Of a DNA stretch of 64,000 bases, positions 54,446 through 63,981 are shown piece after piece. This stretch comes from Methylobacterium sp. PvR107 (GTDB lineage Bacteria > Pseudomonadota > Alphaproteobacteria > Rhizobiales > Beijerinckiaceae), in the NCBI RefSeq assembly GCF_017833295.1, contig NZ_JAFIBW010000001.1, positions 310,001-374,000 of the forward strand. Reading direction: 5' to 3'. The notes below the pieces were generated by a model. That model had not been told where the DNA came from. It was given only the letters and a program-made list of their open reading frames with translations, and searched no databases. A program made the position numbers and the translations under genes. The stretch's first letter is position 1, and each line of letters starts with the position of its first letter.

Positions 54446-55618
54446 TCACCCGAAAACGTGCCCGCCGTTGATCCGCAGTCCGACCGGGTGCCCGGCTGGG
54501 TAGCGGATGCCGTCGAAAGCCTCCACGGCCAGCACACGCCCCTCGGCATCGACCACCTCGATCCGTTGACGGCCCTGGGTTCGATACGAGCTGCGCACGG
54601 TGCCGGACAGGTGCGCGGATTCGGGCTCGGCGAGCTGCAGCTGCCAGGGCCGCACGTAGAGCTTCACCGGGCCGATGATCCCGGCCGGCGCGACGATCGG
54701 CGTCTCGCGACCCCGCACCAGGACGCGTCCGCCCTCGGCGATCGCCTCGACCTCGACGGAATCGCCGAGGAACTTCATGACCGTGGCCGAGGCCGGGTTC
54801 TCCTGGACCTCGTCGGGGGTACCGACCTGCTCCAGGCGGCCCCGGTCGAGCACGGCCACGCGGTCCGACAGCTCCAGCGCCTCGTCCTGGTCGTGTGTCA
54901 CGAAGATCGTGGTCTGGCCGGTACGATCATGGATCTCGCGCAGCCAGCGGCGCAAGTCCTTGCGGACCTGGGCGTCCAGCGCCCCGAACGGCTCGTCCAG
55001 CAGCAGGACCCGCGGCTCGACGGCCAGCGCCCGGGCCAGCGCCACCCGCTGCCGCTGGCCGCCGGAGAGCTGCGACGGGTAGCGGTCGCCGAAGCCCGAG
55101 AGCCGGATCAGGTCGAGCAGGTCGCCGACCCGGCGCTTGATCTCGGCCTTGGCCGGCCGGTCCGCCCGGCGGCGCGCGTTCAGCCCGTAGGCGATGTTGT
55201 CGGCGACGCTCATGTGCTTGAACAGGGCGTAGTGCTGGAACACGAAGCCGACCGCCCGCTCCTGCACGGGCAGGCCTGTGGCGTCGTCGCCCCCGAACAG
55301 GATCCGGCCCCGGTCCGGCGCGTCGAGCCCGGCGATGATCCGCAGCAGCGTCGTCTTGCCCGAGCCCGACGGGCCCAGGAGCCCGATCAGCTCGCCGGCC
55401 CGCACGTCCAGAGACAGGTCGTGCAGCACGGCGGCCGTGTCGAAGGTCTTCGAGACGCCCTCGACGCGGATCGCCGTGGAGACCCGGTCAGTCAGCTCGG
55501 CCGTGCGCGAGCTCGCCTGCGAAGCGCCATTCGAGGACGGATTTGAGGACGAGGGTGATGAGGGCAAGGACGGCGAGGAGCGAAGCGACGGCGAATGCGG
55601 CGACGAAGTTATACTCAT
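54446..55618 (-). CDS. cysA: Sulfate ABC transporter, ATP-binding subunit
   Basis: 390 residues if started at the ATG 55618. Walker A is GPSGSGKTT, signature [15 protein letters not shown], Walker [12 protein letters not shown], and the H-loop [10 protein letters not shown]-terminal regulatory barrel of the CysA/MalK type follows. Homology begins only at about residue 46 ([13 protein letters not shown]). The first 44 residues are Ser/Pro-rich and are read from DNA inside the 3' end of cysW in another frame; the only alternatives are a TTG at 55567. No start codon exists nearer the conserved domain, so the true start is uncertain. Confidence 0.93.
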   Translation of the reverse strand: MSITSSPHSPSLRSSPSLPSSPSSSNPSSNGASQASSRTAELTDRVSTAIRVEGVSKTFDTAAVLHDLSLDVRAGELIGLLGPSGSGKTTLLRIIAGLDAPDRGRILFGGDDATGLPVQERAVGFVFQHYALFKHMSVADNIAYGLNARRRADRPAKAEIKRRVGDLLDLIRLSGFGDRYPSQLSGGQRQRVALARALAVEPRVLLLDEPFGALDAQVRKDLRRWLREIHDRTGQTTIFVTHDQDEALELSDRVAVLDRGRLEQVGTPDEVQENPASATVMKFLGDSVEVEAIAEGGRVLVRGRETPIVAPAGIIGPVKLYVRPWQLQLAEPESAHLSGTVRSSYRTQGRQRIEVVDAEGRVLAVEAFDGIRYPAGHPVGLRINGGHVFG

Positions 55619-56369
55619 TGTAGAGGATCTCCACGTGGAGTGGGATGGTGTTGGTCAGGCCGCGGATGTGGCCCGACACCACCGACACCGCCCCGAATTC
55701 ACCCATCGCCCGGGCATTGCAGAGGAGCACGCTGTAGAGCAGGCCCCAGCGGATATTGGGCAGCGTCACCGTGCGGAACGCGTGCAGGCCCGATGCGCCC
55801 AGCGTCAGCGCCGCCTCCTCCTCGGCGGTACCCTGTTCCTGCATCAGCGGGATCAGCTCGCGGGCGACGAACGGGAAGGTCACGAACACCGTCGCCAGCA
55901 CGATCCCCGGCAGCGCGAACAGGATCTGGATGCCGTGATTGATGAGCCAGGTGCCGAACAGGCCCTGGGACCCGAACAGCAGCACGTAGATCATTCCCGA
56001 GACCACCGGCGAGACCGAGAACGGCAGGTCGATCAGGGTGATCAGCAGCGACTTGCCGGGAAACTCGAACTTGGCGATCGCCCAGGAGGCGGCCAGCCCG
56101 AACACGACGTTGAACGGCACCGCGATCGCCGCCACGGTCAGCGTCAGGCGGATCGCGCTCCAGGCGTCGGGCTCCCGGAACGCGCTCAGGAAGGCGTCGA
56201 GCCCCTTCGAGAAGGCCTGGGTGAAGACCGCGAAGAGCGGCAGCACCAGGAACAGCGCCAGGAACGCCACGGCGATCCCGATCAGAATCACGCGGACGCG
56301 GGTCCCCTCCGAGGCGACCGGGGCCGGCGTCGCGGCCGGCACGAAGGCGGGGGAGAAGATCTCAGACAT
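55488..56369 (-). CDS. cysW: Sulfate ABC transporter permease
   Basis: 293 residues with six membrane helices. The EAA-type cytosolic loop that contacts the ATPase reads [29 protein letters not shown] (about 187-215). It pairs with CysT to form the sulfate/thiosulfate channel. The start overlaps the end of cysT by eight bases, and its 3' part overlaps the chosen cysA start by 131 bases. Confidence 0.94.
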   Translation of the reverse strand: MSEIFSPAFVPAATPAPVASEGTRVRVILIGIAVAFLALFLVLPLFAVFTQAFSKGLDAFLSAFREPDAWSAIRLTLTVAAIAVPFNVVFGLAASWAIAKFEFPGKSLLITLIDLPFSVSPVVSGMIYVLLFGSQGLFGTWLINHGIQILFALPGIVLATVFVTFPFVARELIPLMQEQGTAEEEAALTLGASGLHAFRTVTLPNIRWGLLYSVLLCNARAMGEFGAVSVVSGHIRGLTNTIPLHVEILYNEYNFVAAFAVASLLAVLALITLVLKSVLEWRFAGELAHGRAD

Positions 56370-57216
56370 AGCCGAACCGCCGCCGTGACCAGGCCTGGAT
56401 CAGATTGATGGCGAGCAGCGTCAGGAACGAGATCCCGAGCATGATCGTCGCGATGGCCGCCGCGCCGCCGTAGTCGAACTCGGACAGCTTGATGATGATC
56501 AGGAGCGGCGCGATCTCCGACACGTAGGGCAGGTTGCCGGCGATGAAGATGATCGAGCCGTACTCGCCCACGCCCCGGGCGAAGGCGAGCGCGAAGCCGG
56601 TGAGCACCGCCGGGATCAGCGGCGGCAGCACCACCCTGGTGAGGGTGACGAGGCGCGTCGCCCCGAGGGTGGCGGAGGCCTCTTCGATCTCCTTGTCGAT
56701 CTCGGCGATCAGCGGTTGCACGGTCCGGACCGCGAAGGGCAGGCCGATGAACACCATGGCGATGAAGATGCCGACCGGCGTGTAGGCCGCCTGGATGCCC
56801 AGGCGGGCGAGCGGTGCGCCGAGCAGCCCGTCCGGCGCGTAGAGCGAGGCGAGCGCGATGCCGGCGACTGCGGTCGGCAGGGCGAAGGGCAGGTCCACCG
56901 CCGCGTCGACGAGCTTGCGGCCCGGGAAGCGGTAGCGGGTCAGCACCCAGGCCACAAGAAAGCCGAACACGGAGGCGACGAGCGCCGCGATCGCCGAGAC
57001 GCCGAAGCTGATCCGCAGGGCACTCGCCACCCGCGGATCGGTGGCGACGTCCCAGATCCCGGAGAGACCGAGCCCCGACGCCTTCACCACCAGCCCGGCG
57101 AGCGGCAGCAGGACGATCAGGCCGAGGCAGGTCAGGGTGTAGCCGAAGCTGATCCCGAAACCCGGGATCACGCTCGGCCGTCGGAAGGTCCAACGGGGGC
57201 GGGGCGTCTCGACCAT
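56362..57216 (-). CDS. cysT: Sulfate ABC transporter permease
   Basis: 284 residues with six membrane helices. The EAA loop is [31 protein letters not shown] (about 180-210), followed by [19 protein letters not shown], typical of CysT (also called CysU). It starts 11 bases after the binding-protein gene and overlaps cysW by eight bases, indicating a single operon. Confidence 0.94.
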   Translation of the reverse strand: MVETPRPRWTFRRPSVIPGFGISFGYTLTCLGLIVLLPLAGLVVKASGLGLSGIWDVATDPRVASALRISFGVSAIAALVASVFGFLVAWVLTRYRFPGRKLVDAAVDLPFALPTAVAGIALASLYAPDGLLGAPLARLGIQAAYTPVGIFIAMVFIGLPFAVRTVQPLIAEIDKEIEEASATLGATRLVTLTRVVLPPLIPAVLTGFALAFARGVGEYGSIIFIAGNLPYVSEIAPLLIIIKLSEFDYGGAAAIATIMLGISFLTLLAINLIQAWSRRRFGYV

Positions 57217-57227
57217 GGTCTCAAGCC

Positions 57228-58265
57228 TCAGCGGCCGGCCCGGCTCAAACGGTCGAACAGGCCGCCGGCGTCGAAGTTCCGCTTCTGGATCTCGTCCCAG
57301 GAGCCCTGCAGATCCTCGATCTTGAACAGCTTGATGTCGGAGAGCTGCGCGAGGTCGGCCGGCGCCGCGGCCTCACGCTTGATCGGCCGGTAATGGTGCT
57401 TGGCGAAGATCGCCTGCGCCTGGTCGGTGTAAAGGAAGTCGAGATAGGCCTGCGCGGCCTTCGTCGTCCCCTTGCGCTCGGCATTGGCCGCCACGAGGGC
57501 GACCGGCGGCTCGGCGTAGATCGAGCTCGGCGGCGAGACGATGTCGAACTTGTCGGCCCCGAATTCCTGAAGCACCAAGTAGGCCTCGTTCTCCCAGGTC
57601 GGGAGCACGTCGCCGAGGCCGCGCTGCGCGAAGGTCACCGTGGAGCCGCGGGCGCCGGTGTCGAGCACCGGCACGTTCTTGTAGACCTGCCCGACAAAGG
57701 CGTCGGCCGCGTCGGAATTCTTGTCCTGATTGTAGGCGTAGCCCCAGGCGGCGAGGAAGTTCCAGCGCCCGCCCGCCGAGGTCTTCGGGTTCGGGGTGAT
57801 CACCTTCACGTCCGGCTTGATCAGGTCGGCCCAGTCCTTGATGCCCTTCGGGTTGCCCTTGCGGACGAGGAACACCACCGTGGAGGTGTAGGGCGTCGCC
57901 GTATTCGGCAGCTTGCTGCGCCAGTCCTCAGGGATCTTGCGGGTGAGCTTGGCGATGGCGTCGATGTCGGACGGAATGCCGAGGGTGACCACATCGGCGT
58001 CGACGCCGTCGATCACGGTGCGCGCCTGCGCGCCCGAGCCGCCATGCGACGCCCGCACCGTGATGGCCTCGCCGGTCTTCGCCTTCCACTGCTCCGCGAA
58101 GGCCGCGTTGATGTCCCGATAGAGCTCGCGGGTCGGATCGTACGAGACGTTTAGGAGCGCGGTCTCCGCCGCTGCCGGCAGCGCGCAGGTCCATAGGCCG
58201 GCCCCGGCGAGTAGGGAGAGCCCGATGGTCCGAGCCATCCGCCCCCGAGTTGAAGCGTTCTTCAT
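57228..58265 (-). CDS. sbp: Periplasmic sulfate-binding protein
   Basis: 345 residues from the ATG at 58265, chosen because it gives a compact signal peptide (ARTIGLSLLAGAGLWTCALPAAAE); the ATG ten codons upstream is the alternative. The mature protein has the sulfate-binding signatures LLNVSYDPTRELYRDIN, ASHGGSGAQARTVIDGVDADVVTL, NPKTSAGGRWNFLAAWGY and TFAQRGLGDVLPTWENEA. It delivers sulfate or thiosulfate to CysTWA. It is the first gene of the operon; the GTTC-N8-GAAC site is 67 bases upstream of its start. Confidence 0.95.
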   Translation of the reverse strand: MKNASTRGRMARTIGLSLLAGAGLWTCALPAAAETALLNVSYDPTRELYRDINAAFAEQWKAKTGEAITVRASHGGSGAQARTVIDGVDADVVTLGIPSDIDAIAKLTRKIPEDWRSKLPNTATPYTSTVVFLVRKGNPKGIKDWADLIKPDVKVITPNPKTSAGGRWNFLAAWGYAYNQDKNSDAADAFVGQVYKNVPVLDTGARGSTVTFAQRGLGDVLPTWENEAYLVLQEFGADKFDIVSPPSSIYAEPPVALVAANAERKGTTKAAQAYLDFLYTDQAQAIFAKHHYRPIKREAAAPADLAQLSDIKLFKIEDLQGSWDEIQKRNFDAGGLFDRLSRAGR

Positions 58266-58331
58266 CCCGTCCGATTCCCAGCCTGGCGCCTGCAACCCCA
58301 GGACAGCGCGCCCCGAGATTGCCCAGCAAGT

Positions 58332-58349
58332 CGTTCTTTTTATCGAACG
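58332..58349. promoter_or_regulatory. Candidate sulfur-regulon operator upstream of sbp
   Basis: In the direction of the sbp operon this reads CGTTCGATAAAAAGAACG, with 5-bp inverted arms CGTTC/GAACG. It matches the cysJ-side site in 15 of 18 positions, with the same AAAAAGAACG half on the gene-proximal side in both. It is 67 bases before the sbp ATG. Confidence 0.7.
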
Positions 58350-58777
58350 AAGTCAAGCCAGGACGGCGCGGGATCTTGATCCCATCGCGCCGGCAAGATC
58401 GCCCATCCGCACCATAAGGCAAGCGTCTTCAGCGCATTAGCGGGTCAGAAGGCATGGATCTTCTCTGAAGAAGAGATGCTGGGGAAGAAAATCAGCCCCG
58501 CGGTGGGTTTTTTAGAACGGACGATCTCATGTGCGCTGGCACACGTCGGCTGCGCCTTCGCCTGTCGCGTGGGCATGGCGCGCCGGCTCCATGGTGCGAT
58601 GGGACGGTCCGATGCGGGTCACGCAAGGCCCACGGGCGGCAGGATTCCGCTTCCGGCGCCGGGCCTGAGCAGGCCGGTTTGAAGCCTGCTTCGCTCGCAA
58701 GGATGCGCGGTAATCCTGTTGCGGCGACGCGTTCAAGGCCGCGAGGCGCCAATCTCGTTTCCGCAGCGCGCGGTCGC
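58350..58777. other. Intergenic region upstream of the sbp operon
   Basis: About 430 bases without a supported gene, between the sbp promoter and the 3' end of the nepR-like gene. A GGGTTTTTT run at 58505-58513 follows a short CCC/GGG stem and could be a weak terminator. The open frames here have atypical codon use and no domain signatures. Confidence 0.45.
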
Positions 58778-58963
58778 TCAGCGCTTCGGATTGTTGAGCC
58801 TGGCGATCAGCGCTTCGAGCCGCTGGTCGACCGGTGCGGAGAGCGTATCGGTGAAGAGCGTGCGCAGGTGCTGGCCGAGATGACGACGGATATTGGGGCT
58901 CAGCGGTGCCGCCTCGGCGTTCCGTTCCGTCTCGCAGGAGCGCTCTGGACGCGGCTTCGACAT
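58778..58963 (-). CDS. nepR: NepR-family anti-sigma factor
   Basis: 61 residues. Residues 24-58 (NIRRHLGQHLRTLFTDTLSAPVDQRLEALIARL) fit the NepR core pattern of two helices: a first with HLGQHLRxxF and a second after the conserved PVDQR turn. NepR proteins sequester the ECF sigma factor EcfG and release it when phosphorylated PhyR mimics the sigma factor in the alphaproteobacterial general stress response. Neither phyR nor ecfG is adjacent, so this may be a paralogue. Start ATG with GAGGAT upstream. Confidence 0.78.
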   Translation of the reverse strand: MSKPRPERSCETERNAEAAPLSPNIRRHLGQHLRTLFTDTLSAPVDQRLEALIARLNNPKR

Positions 58964-59152
58964 GACCGGGGGATCCTCGCACCTGACGGGACGTACGGTT
59001 GCAAGGTTTGGTTAAGGAGCCGTCACCGTGCCGCGGCGACTGGCCGGCGCGCCCGGTCGGGCGCCTGTCGTCGGAGCGGCGTCGCAGGCCGGAACTGAGG
59101 CGGCGAAGGGCACGTTGCCGGCGCATCCTCCTTGAGCATCCGGAGCCGCCCT

Positions 59153-59494
59153 GTGTCCCGTGCAATTCCCTTCATGATGGTGCTGGTCCTCGGGACGGTG
59201 ACGGCCGGCGTGCCCTGCGTCGCGCAGACGAAACCCGGCGAGATCAAGGGCATCGACGCGATGGGTGACAAGTCGCGCAGCGCCCAGGACGGCTGGAGCC
59301 AAGCGCCCGTGCCACGGGAGCAATCAGCCGCTAAGGACGCGCCCGATCCCGGCGGCAACTCGACCAAGGAGAACGCGGACCGTCCCGTTCCGTCAGCCAA
59401 GCCCGGCGGCACCTCGGGCACCGAGCCGCAGGCCCCCCTGGAGCACCGGACGGCGAGCCCGTCTGGGACTAATCCTGCCAATCCGAGCAAGTAA
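59153..59494 (+). CDS. Small secreted hydrophilic protein
   Basis: 113 residues from the GTG at 59153, chosen for GGAG seven bases upstream; a TTG seven codons earlier is possible. A signal peptide (FMMVLVLGTVTAGVPCVAQ) is followed by a polar, Pro/Gly/Ser-rich and probably disordered region. No family recognised. It precedes the formate dehydrogenase operon on the same strand, 152 bases away, but a functional link is not evident. Confidence 0.6.
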   Translation: MSRAIPFMMVLVLGTVTAGVPCVAQTKPGEIKGIDAMGDKSRSAQDGWSQAPVPREQSAAKDAPDPGGNSTKENADRPVPSAKPGGTSGTEPQAPLEHRTASPSGTNPANPSK

Positions 59495-59646
59495 AAAAAG
59501 TGTTTCCTGCAGGATTATGCCGAAGCGCGTAACGTGCAGCTTCGGCTGATACAGTACGACTTGCTGTGTCATGCGACCGCACTTGCCCCGTACACGCTTT
59601 TTTGGGACACCCTGGAATTATACCAGATCGCCTTTACGGAGCGGAG

Positions 59647-62600
59647 ATGACGGTCCAGGTCTCAAGGCGTGGCCTGCTCAAGGGGGCCGGTGCCGGCCTC
59701 GCGGGCGGCTCGCTGGGCGCACTCGGATTCGGCGGACTCGAGCCCGCCATGGCCGCCGCGGTGCGGCCCTTCAAGCTCGCGCAGATGCGCGAGACCCGCA
59801 ACACCTGCCCGTACTGTTCGGTCGCGTGCGGCGTGATCCTGTACAGCCTGGGCGACCGTTCGAAGAACGCGCGCTCCTCGGTGATGCACATCGAGGGCGA
59901 TCCGGATCACCCGGTCAACCGTGGCACGCTCTGCCCGAAGGGTTCGGCGCTGCTCGACTTCGTGCATGCCGAGACCCGCACCAAGTACCCGCTCCATCGC
60001 GCCCCGGGCTCCTCGGAGTTCAAGCGCGTGTCCTGGGATTTCGCCCTCGACCGGATCGCCCAGCTCCTGAAGGAGGATCGGGACAAGAACTTCGTGGCCA
60101 AGAACGGCGACCTCACGGTCAACCGCTGGACCACGATGGGCTTCCTCGGGGCCTCGGCCACCACCAACGAGACGGCGTGGCTGACCTACAAGACAGTCCG
60201 AAGCATGGGGGCCCTGGTCTTCGATAACCAGGCTCGAGTTTGACACGGTCCGTCGGTCGCCAGTTTGGCGCCCTCCTTCGGACGCGGTGCGATGACCAAC
60301 CTCTGGATGGACATCAAGCACGCGGACGTGATCACCGTGATGGGCGGCAATGCCGCCGAGGCTCACCCCTGCGGCTTCAAATGGGTCGTCGAGGCGAAAG
60401 CCCATAACAACGCCAAGCTGATCGTCGTCGATCCGCGCTTCACCCGCACGGCCTCGGTGGCCGATCTCTACTGCCCGATCCGGCAGGGGACCGACATCGC
60501 GTTCCTGTCGGGCGTGGCCAAGTACCTGCTCGACAACGACAAGCTGCAGCACCGCTACGTTTCCGCCTACACCAACGCCGGGTACGTGGTCCGCGAGGGC
60601 TACGACTTCAGCGAGGGACTGTTCACGGGCTACGACGCGGACAAGCGCGATTACGACAAGACCACCTGGGACTACGAGATCGGCCCCGATGGCTACGCCG
60701 TGGTCGACGAGACGATGCAGCACCCGCGCTGCGTGATGCAGCTCTTGAAGAAGCACATCGCGATCTACACGCCCGAGATGGTCGAGAAGATCTGCGGCTC
60801 GCCCAAGGAGACCTTCCTGAAGGTCTGCGAGATGATGGCGACCACGGCTTCCCCCGAGAAGTCGATGGCCTCGCTGTACGCGCTCGGCTGGACGCACCAC
60901 TCCAAGGGCTCGCAGAACATCCGCTCGATGTGCATCGTGCAGACGCTGCTCGGGAACATCGGCGTGCTCGGCGGCGGCATGCAGGCTTTGCGCGGCCACT
61001 CCAACATCCAGGGGCTGACCGATATCGGGCTGATGAGCAATCTCATCCCCGGCTATCTGAGCATCCCGGTGGAGAAGGAGCCCGACTACGCGAGCTACAT
61101 CGCCAAGCGGCAGTTCAAGCCGCTGCGTCCCGGACAGACGAGCTACTGGCAGAACTACAACAAGTTCTTCGTCTCGTTCCAGAAGGCGATGTGGGGCGAT
61201 TACGCCACCAAGGACAACGATTGGGCCTACGATTACCTGCCCAAGCTCGACGTGCCGACCTACGACGTGCTGCGCGGGTTCGAGCTCGCCAAGCAGGGCA
61301 AGATGACCGGCTACGTCATCCAGGGCTTCAACCCCCTGCTGTCGTTCCCGAATCGCGCCAAGATGACGGAAGCCTTCTCCAAGATGAAGTTCATCGTGGT
61401 GATGGATCCGCTCAAGACCGAGACGGCCCGGTTCTGGGAGAATCACGGCGAGTACAACGACGTCGATCCGACCAAGATCCAGACCGAGGTGTTCGAGCTT
61501 CCGACCACCCTGTTCGTGGAGGAGGAAGGCTCGCTGTCGAACTCCAGCCGCTGGCTGCAGTGGCACTGGCAGGCGCAGGAAGCGCCGGGCGAGTGCCGCT
61601 CGGACATCGAGATCATGTCGGAGATCTTCCTCCGCGTGAAGGCGGCCTACAAGAAGGACGGCGGAGCCTTCCCGGACCCGATCGTCAATCTGAAGTGGGA
61701 CTACGCGATGGCCGAGTCGCCGACGCCGGTGGAGCTCGCCCGCGAGCTCAACGGTTACACGGTGGCGCCGACGCCGGACCTCAACGGGACGATCATCCCG
61801 GCGGGCAAGCAGGTCGACGGCTTCGCCCAGCTCAAGGACGACGGCACCACGGCCTGCGGCTGCTGGATCTACTCGGGCTGCTACACCGAGAAGGGCAACA
61901 CCATGGCCCGCCGGGACAATACGGATCCCGGCGACCGCGGCATCGCCCCGAACTGGGCCTTCGCGTGGCCGGCCAACCGGCGCGTCCTCTACAACCGCGC
62001 CTCGTGCGACCCCGAGGGGCGTCCGTGGTCGGAGAAGAAGAAGCTCATCGAGTGGAACGGCAAGCAGTGGATCGGCTTCGACGTGCCGGATTACGGCGTC
62101 ACCGTCGCCCCCGATAAGGGCGTCGGCCCGTTCATCCTGAACCAGGAGGGCGTCGCCCGCCTGTGGACCCGCGGTCTCATGCGCGACGGGCCGTTCCCGA
62201 CGCATTACGAGCCCTTCGAGTCCCCGGTGGCCAACCTCGCCTTCCCGAAGATCAAGGGCGCGCCCGCGTCCCGCATCTTCAAGGACGATCTGGCCGACCT
62301 CGGCGACGCAAAGGAGTTCCCCTACGCGGCGACGAGCTACCGCCTGACCGAGCACTTCCACGGGTGGACCAAGCACGCCCGGATCAACGCGATCCTCCAG
62401 CCGGAGGCCTTCGTGGAGATTTCGGAGGAGCTCGCCAGGGAGAAGGGCATCGCCAAGGGCGGCTGGGTCCGCGTCTGGTCGAAGCGCGGCTCGCTCAAGG
62501 CCAAGGCCGTGGTGACGAAGCGCATCAAGCCGCTGATCTGCGACGGCAAGCCCGTCCACGTCGTCGGCATCCCGCAGCACTGGGGCTTCATGGGCCACAC

Positions 62601-62727
62601 CAAGAAAGGATGGCACCCGAACTCGCTGACGCCCGTCGTCGGCGACGCGAACACCGAGACGCCGGAGTTCAAGGCCTGGCTCGTGAATATCGAGCCGACC
62701 ACGCCTCCGTCGGACGCGGTCGCGTAA
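59647..62727 (+). CDS. fdnG: Formate dehydrogenase alpha subunit, selenocysteine-containing (FdnG type)
   Basis: 1026 residues when the in-frame TGA at 60241-60243 is read as selenocysteine (Sec199). The start ATG 59647 has GGAG upstream and gives a Tat leader VSRRGLLKGAG. The [4Fe-4S] ligands are Cys54, Cys57, Cys61 and Cys96 (NTCPYCSVACG, LCPKGS). Sequence before and after the TGA is continuous with FdnG: VFDNQARV-U-HGPSVASLAPSFGRGAMTN, then MGGNAAEAHPCGFKW. The bis-MGD molybdenum or tungsten enzyme oxidises formate in the periplasm and passes electrons to the beta subunit. Two ORFs of a 'split gene' are therefore one gene. A SECIS-like hairpin follows the TGA. Confidence 0.96.
60241..60280 (+). 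promoter_or_regulatory. Selenocysteine TGA codon and bacterial SECIS hairpin
   Basis: Counting T of TGA as 1, the hairpin spans 15-32 (60255-60272): GG-U-CGCC-AGUUU-GGCG-CC, with stem pairs GG/CC and CGCC/GGCG. U17 is bulged and the loop carries G23 and U24, the three nucleotides SelB recognises in the E. coli fdhF and fdnG elements, at the same distances from the UGA. It also encodes the conserved residues SVASLA of the protein. Confidence 0.9.
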
Positions 62728-62741
62728 GGGGGAGCTGACAG

Positions 62742-63677
62742 ATGGCCGACTACAGCTCCCTCGACATCCGCCAGCGCTCCGCCTCCACGGAGACGCCGCC
62801 GGAGATCCGCCGCCAGGTGGAGGTCGCCAAACTCATCGACGTGTCGAAGTGCATCGGCTGCAAGGCCTGCCAGTCGGCCTGCGAGGAGTGGAACGACCTG
62901 CGCGACGACATCGGTGTCAACACGGGCACCTACCAGAACCCCCACGACCTCACGCCGAAGTCGTGGACCCTGATGCGGTTCACCGAGTACGAGAACCCGG
63001 AGACCAACAACCTCGAATGGCTGATCCGCAAGGACGGCTGCATGCACTGCACCGAGCCGGGCTGCCTGAAGGCCTGTCCGTCGCCCGGCGCGATCGTGCA
63101 GTACTCCAACGGCATCGTCGACTTCATCGAGGAGAACTGCATCGGCTGCGGCTATTGCGTGAAGGGCTGCCCGTTCAACATCCCGCGGATCAGCCAGACC
63201 GACCACAAGGCGTACAAGTGCACCCTGTGCTCGGACCGGGTGGCGGTGGGTCAGGCTCCGGCCTGCGCCAAGGCCTGCCCGACTGGCTCGATCATGTTCG
63301 GCACCAAGCAGGCGATGATCGAGCAGGCCGAGACCCGCGTCGTCGACCTGAAGTCGCGCGGCTTCGCCCATGCCGGCCTCTACGACCCGGCCGGGGTCGG
63401 CGGCACGCACGTCATGTACGTGCTGCACCATGCCGATCAGCCGAGCCTCTATGCCGGCCTGCCGAACGACCCGAAGATCTCCCCGCTGGTCGCCTTCTGG
63501 AAGGGCGGGGCCAAGGTGTTCGGTCTCGCCGCGATGGGTTTTGCAGCCGTGGCGGGCTTCTTCCACTACGTGACGGCCGGCCCCAACGAGGTCGTGCCCG
63601 AGGAGGAGGAAGAAGCGGTCGAGTACGACGAGGCCAAGCGCCGCGAGACCGGCGGCGACGCGGCACGGCCGCATTGA
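62742..63677 (+). CDS. fdnH: Formate dehydrogenase iron-sulfur beta subunit
   Basis: 311 residues. Four ferredoxin-type Cys clusters are present: [45 protein letters not shown] and [19 protein letters not shown], giving four [4Fe-4S] clusters that carry electrons from the alpha subunit toward the membrane. A single membrane helix near the C-terminus ([22 protein letters not shown], about 262-283) anchors it, as in FdnH. The tail is strongly acidic ([13 protein letters not shown]). It begins 14 bases after fdnG with a GGGGGAG ribosome-binding site. Confidence 0.96.
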   Translation: MADYSSLDIRQRSASTETPPEIRRQVEVAKLIDVSKCIGCKACQSACEEWNDLRDDIGVNTGTYQNPHDLTPKSWTLMRFTEYENPETNNLEWLIRKDGCMHCTEPGCLKACPSPGAIVQYSNGIVDFIEENCIGCGYCVKGCPFNIPRISQTDHKAYKCTLCSDRVAVGQAPACAKACPTGSIMFGTKQAMIEQAETRVVDLKSRGFAHAGLYDPAGVGGTHVMYVLHHADQPSLYAGLPNDPKISPLVAFWKGGAKVFGLAAMGFAAVAGFFHYVTAGPNEVVPEEEEEAVEYDEAKRRETGGDAARPH

Positions 63678-63692
63678 GAAACGCGACGGTAT

Positions 63693-63864
63693 CCCTCCCC
63701 CCTCTGCGGGGGCGGGTGGCCCCCGGAGGGGGTCGGGAGGGGGGAGCGACGGTGCAGAATTAAGCTCCGCCCTTTATGCCGGTCGCACCACATTCGGACG
63801 CGGCGTTCCCCTCTCCCGACCCATGCTGACACAGGGGCCACCCTCCCCCGCAGAGGGGGGAGGG
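63693..63864. repeat. Palindromic repeat, family B (copy 2)
   Basis: The gene-free gap 63678-63981 between the beta subunit and the next start codon is bounded by perfect 20-bp inverted arms at 63693-63712 and 63845-63864 (the latter CCCCCGCAGAGGGGGGAGGG). Inside are GGCCCCCGGAGGGGGTCGGG-like GC-rich stems. The same 20-mer is found at 25378-25397. The element lies within the presumed fdh operon. Confidence 0.85.
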
Positions 63865-63981
63865 AGAGAGGCGGAGCGGACAGCGACAGGATGGAGACGG
63901 CACAGCCGCTCCACCCTATCTTGAATAACAGAGCCGCCTCCGCCGCCCCGCGGAGCCAGCCCGTCAGGCGCGAGAAGGCCG

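Noticed and set aside
58492..58752. Small ORFs in the gap beside the nepR-like gene
   Set aside because: No ribosome-binding site or family pattern, and codon use differs from real genes in the window.
59662..62616. 984-codon open frame on the minus strand opposite fdnG
   Set aside because: It is a shadow of the high-GC coding strand; no domains, extreme Arg/Val/Asp/Gly bias, and the plus-strand protein is unambiguous.
59566..62727. Frameshifted or interrupted formate dehydrogenase (two adjacent ORFs)
   Set aside because: Both parts are in the same frame, separated only by one TGA at the known Sec position with a SECIS hairpin, so recoding explains it better than mutation.
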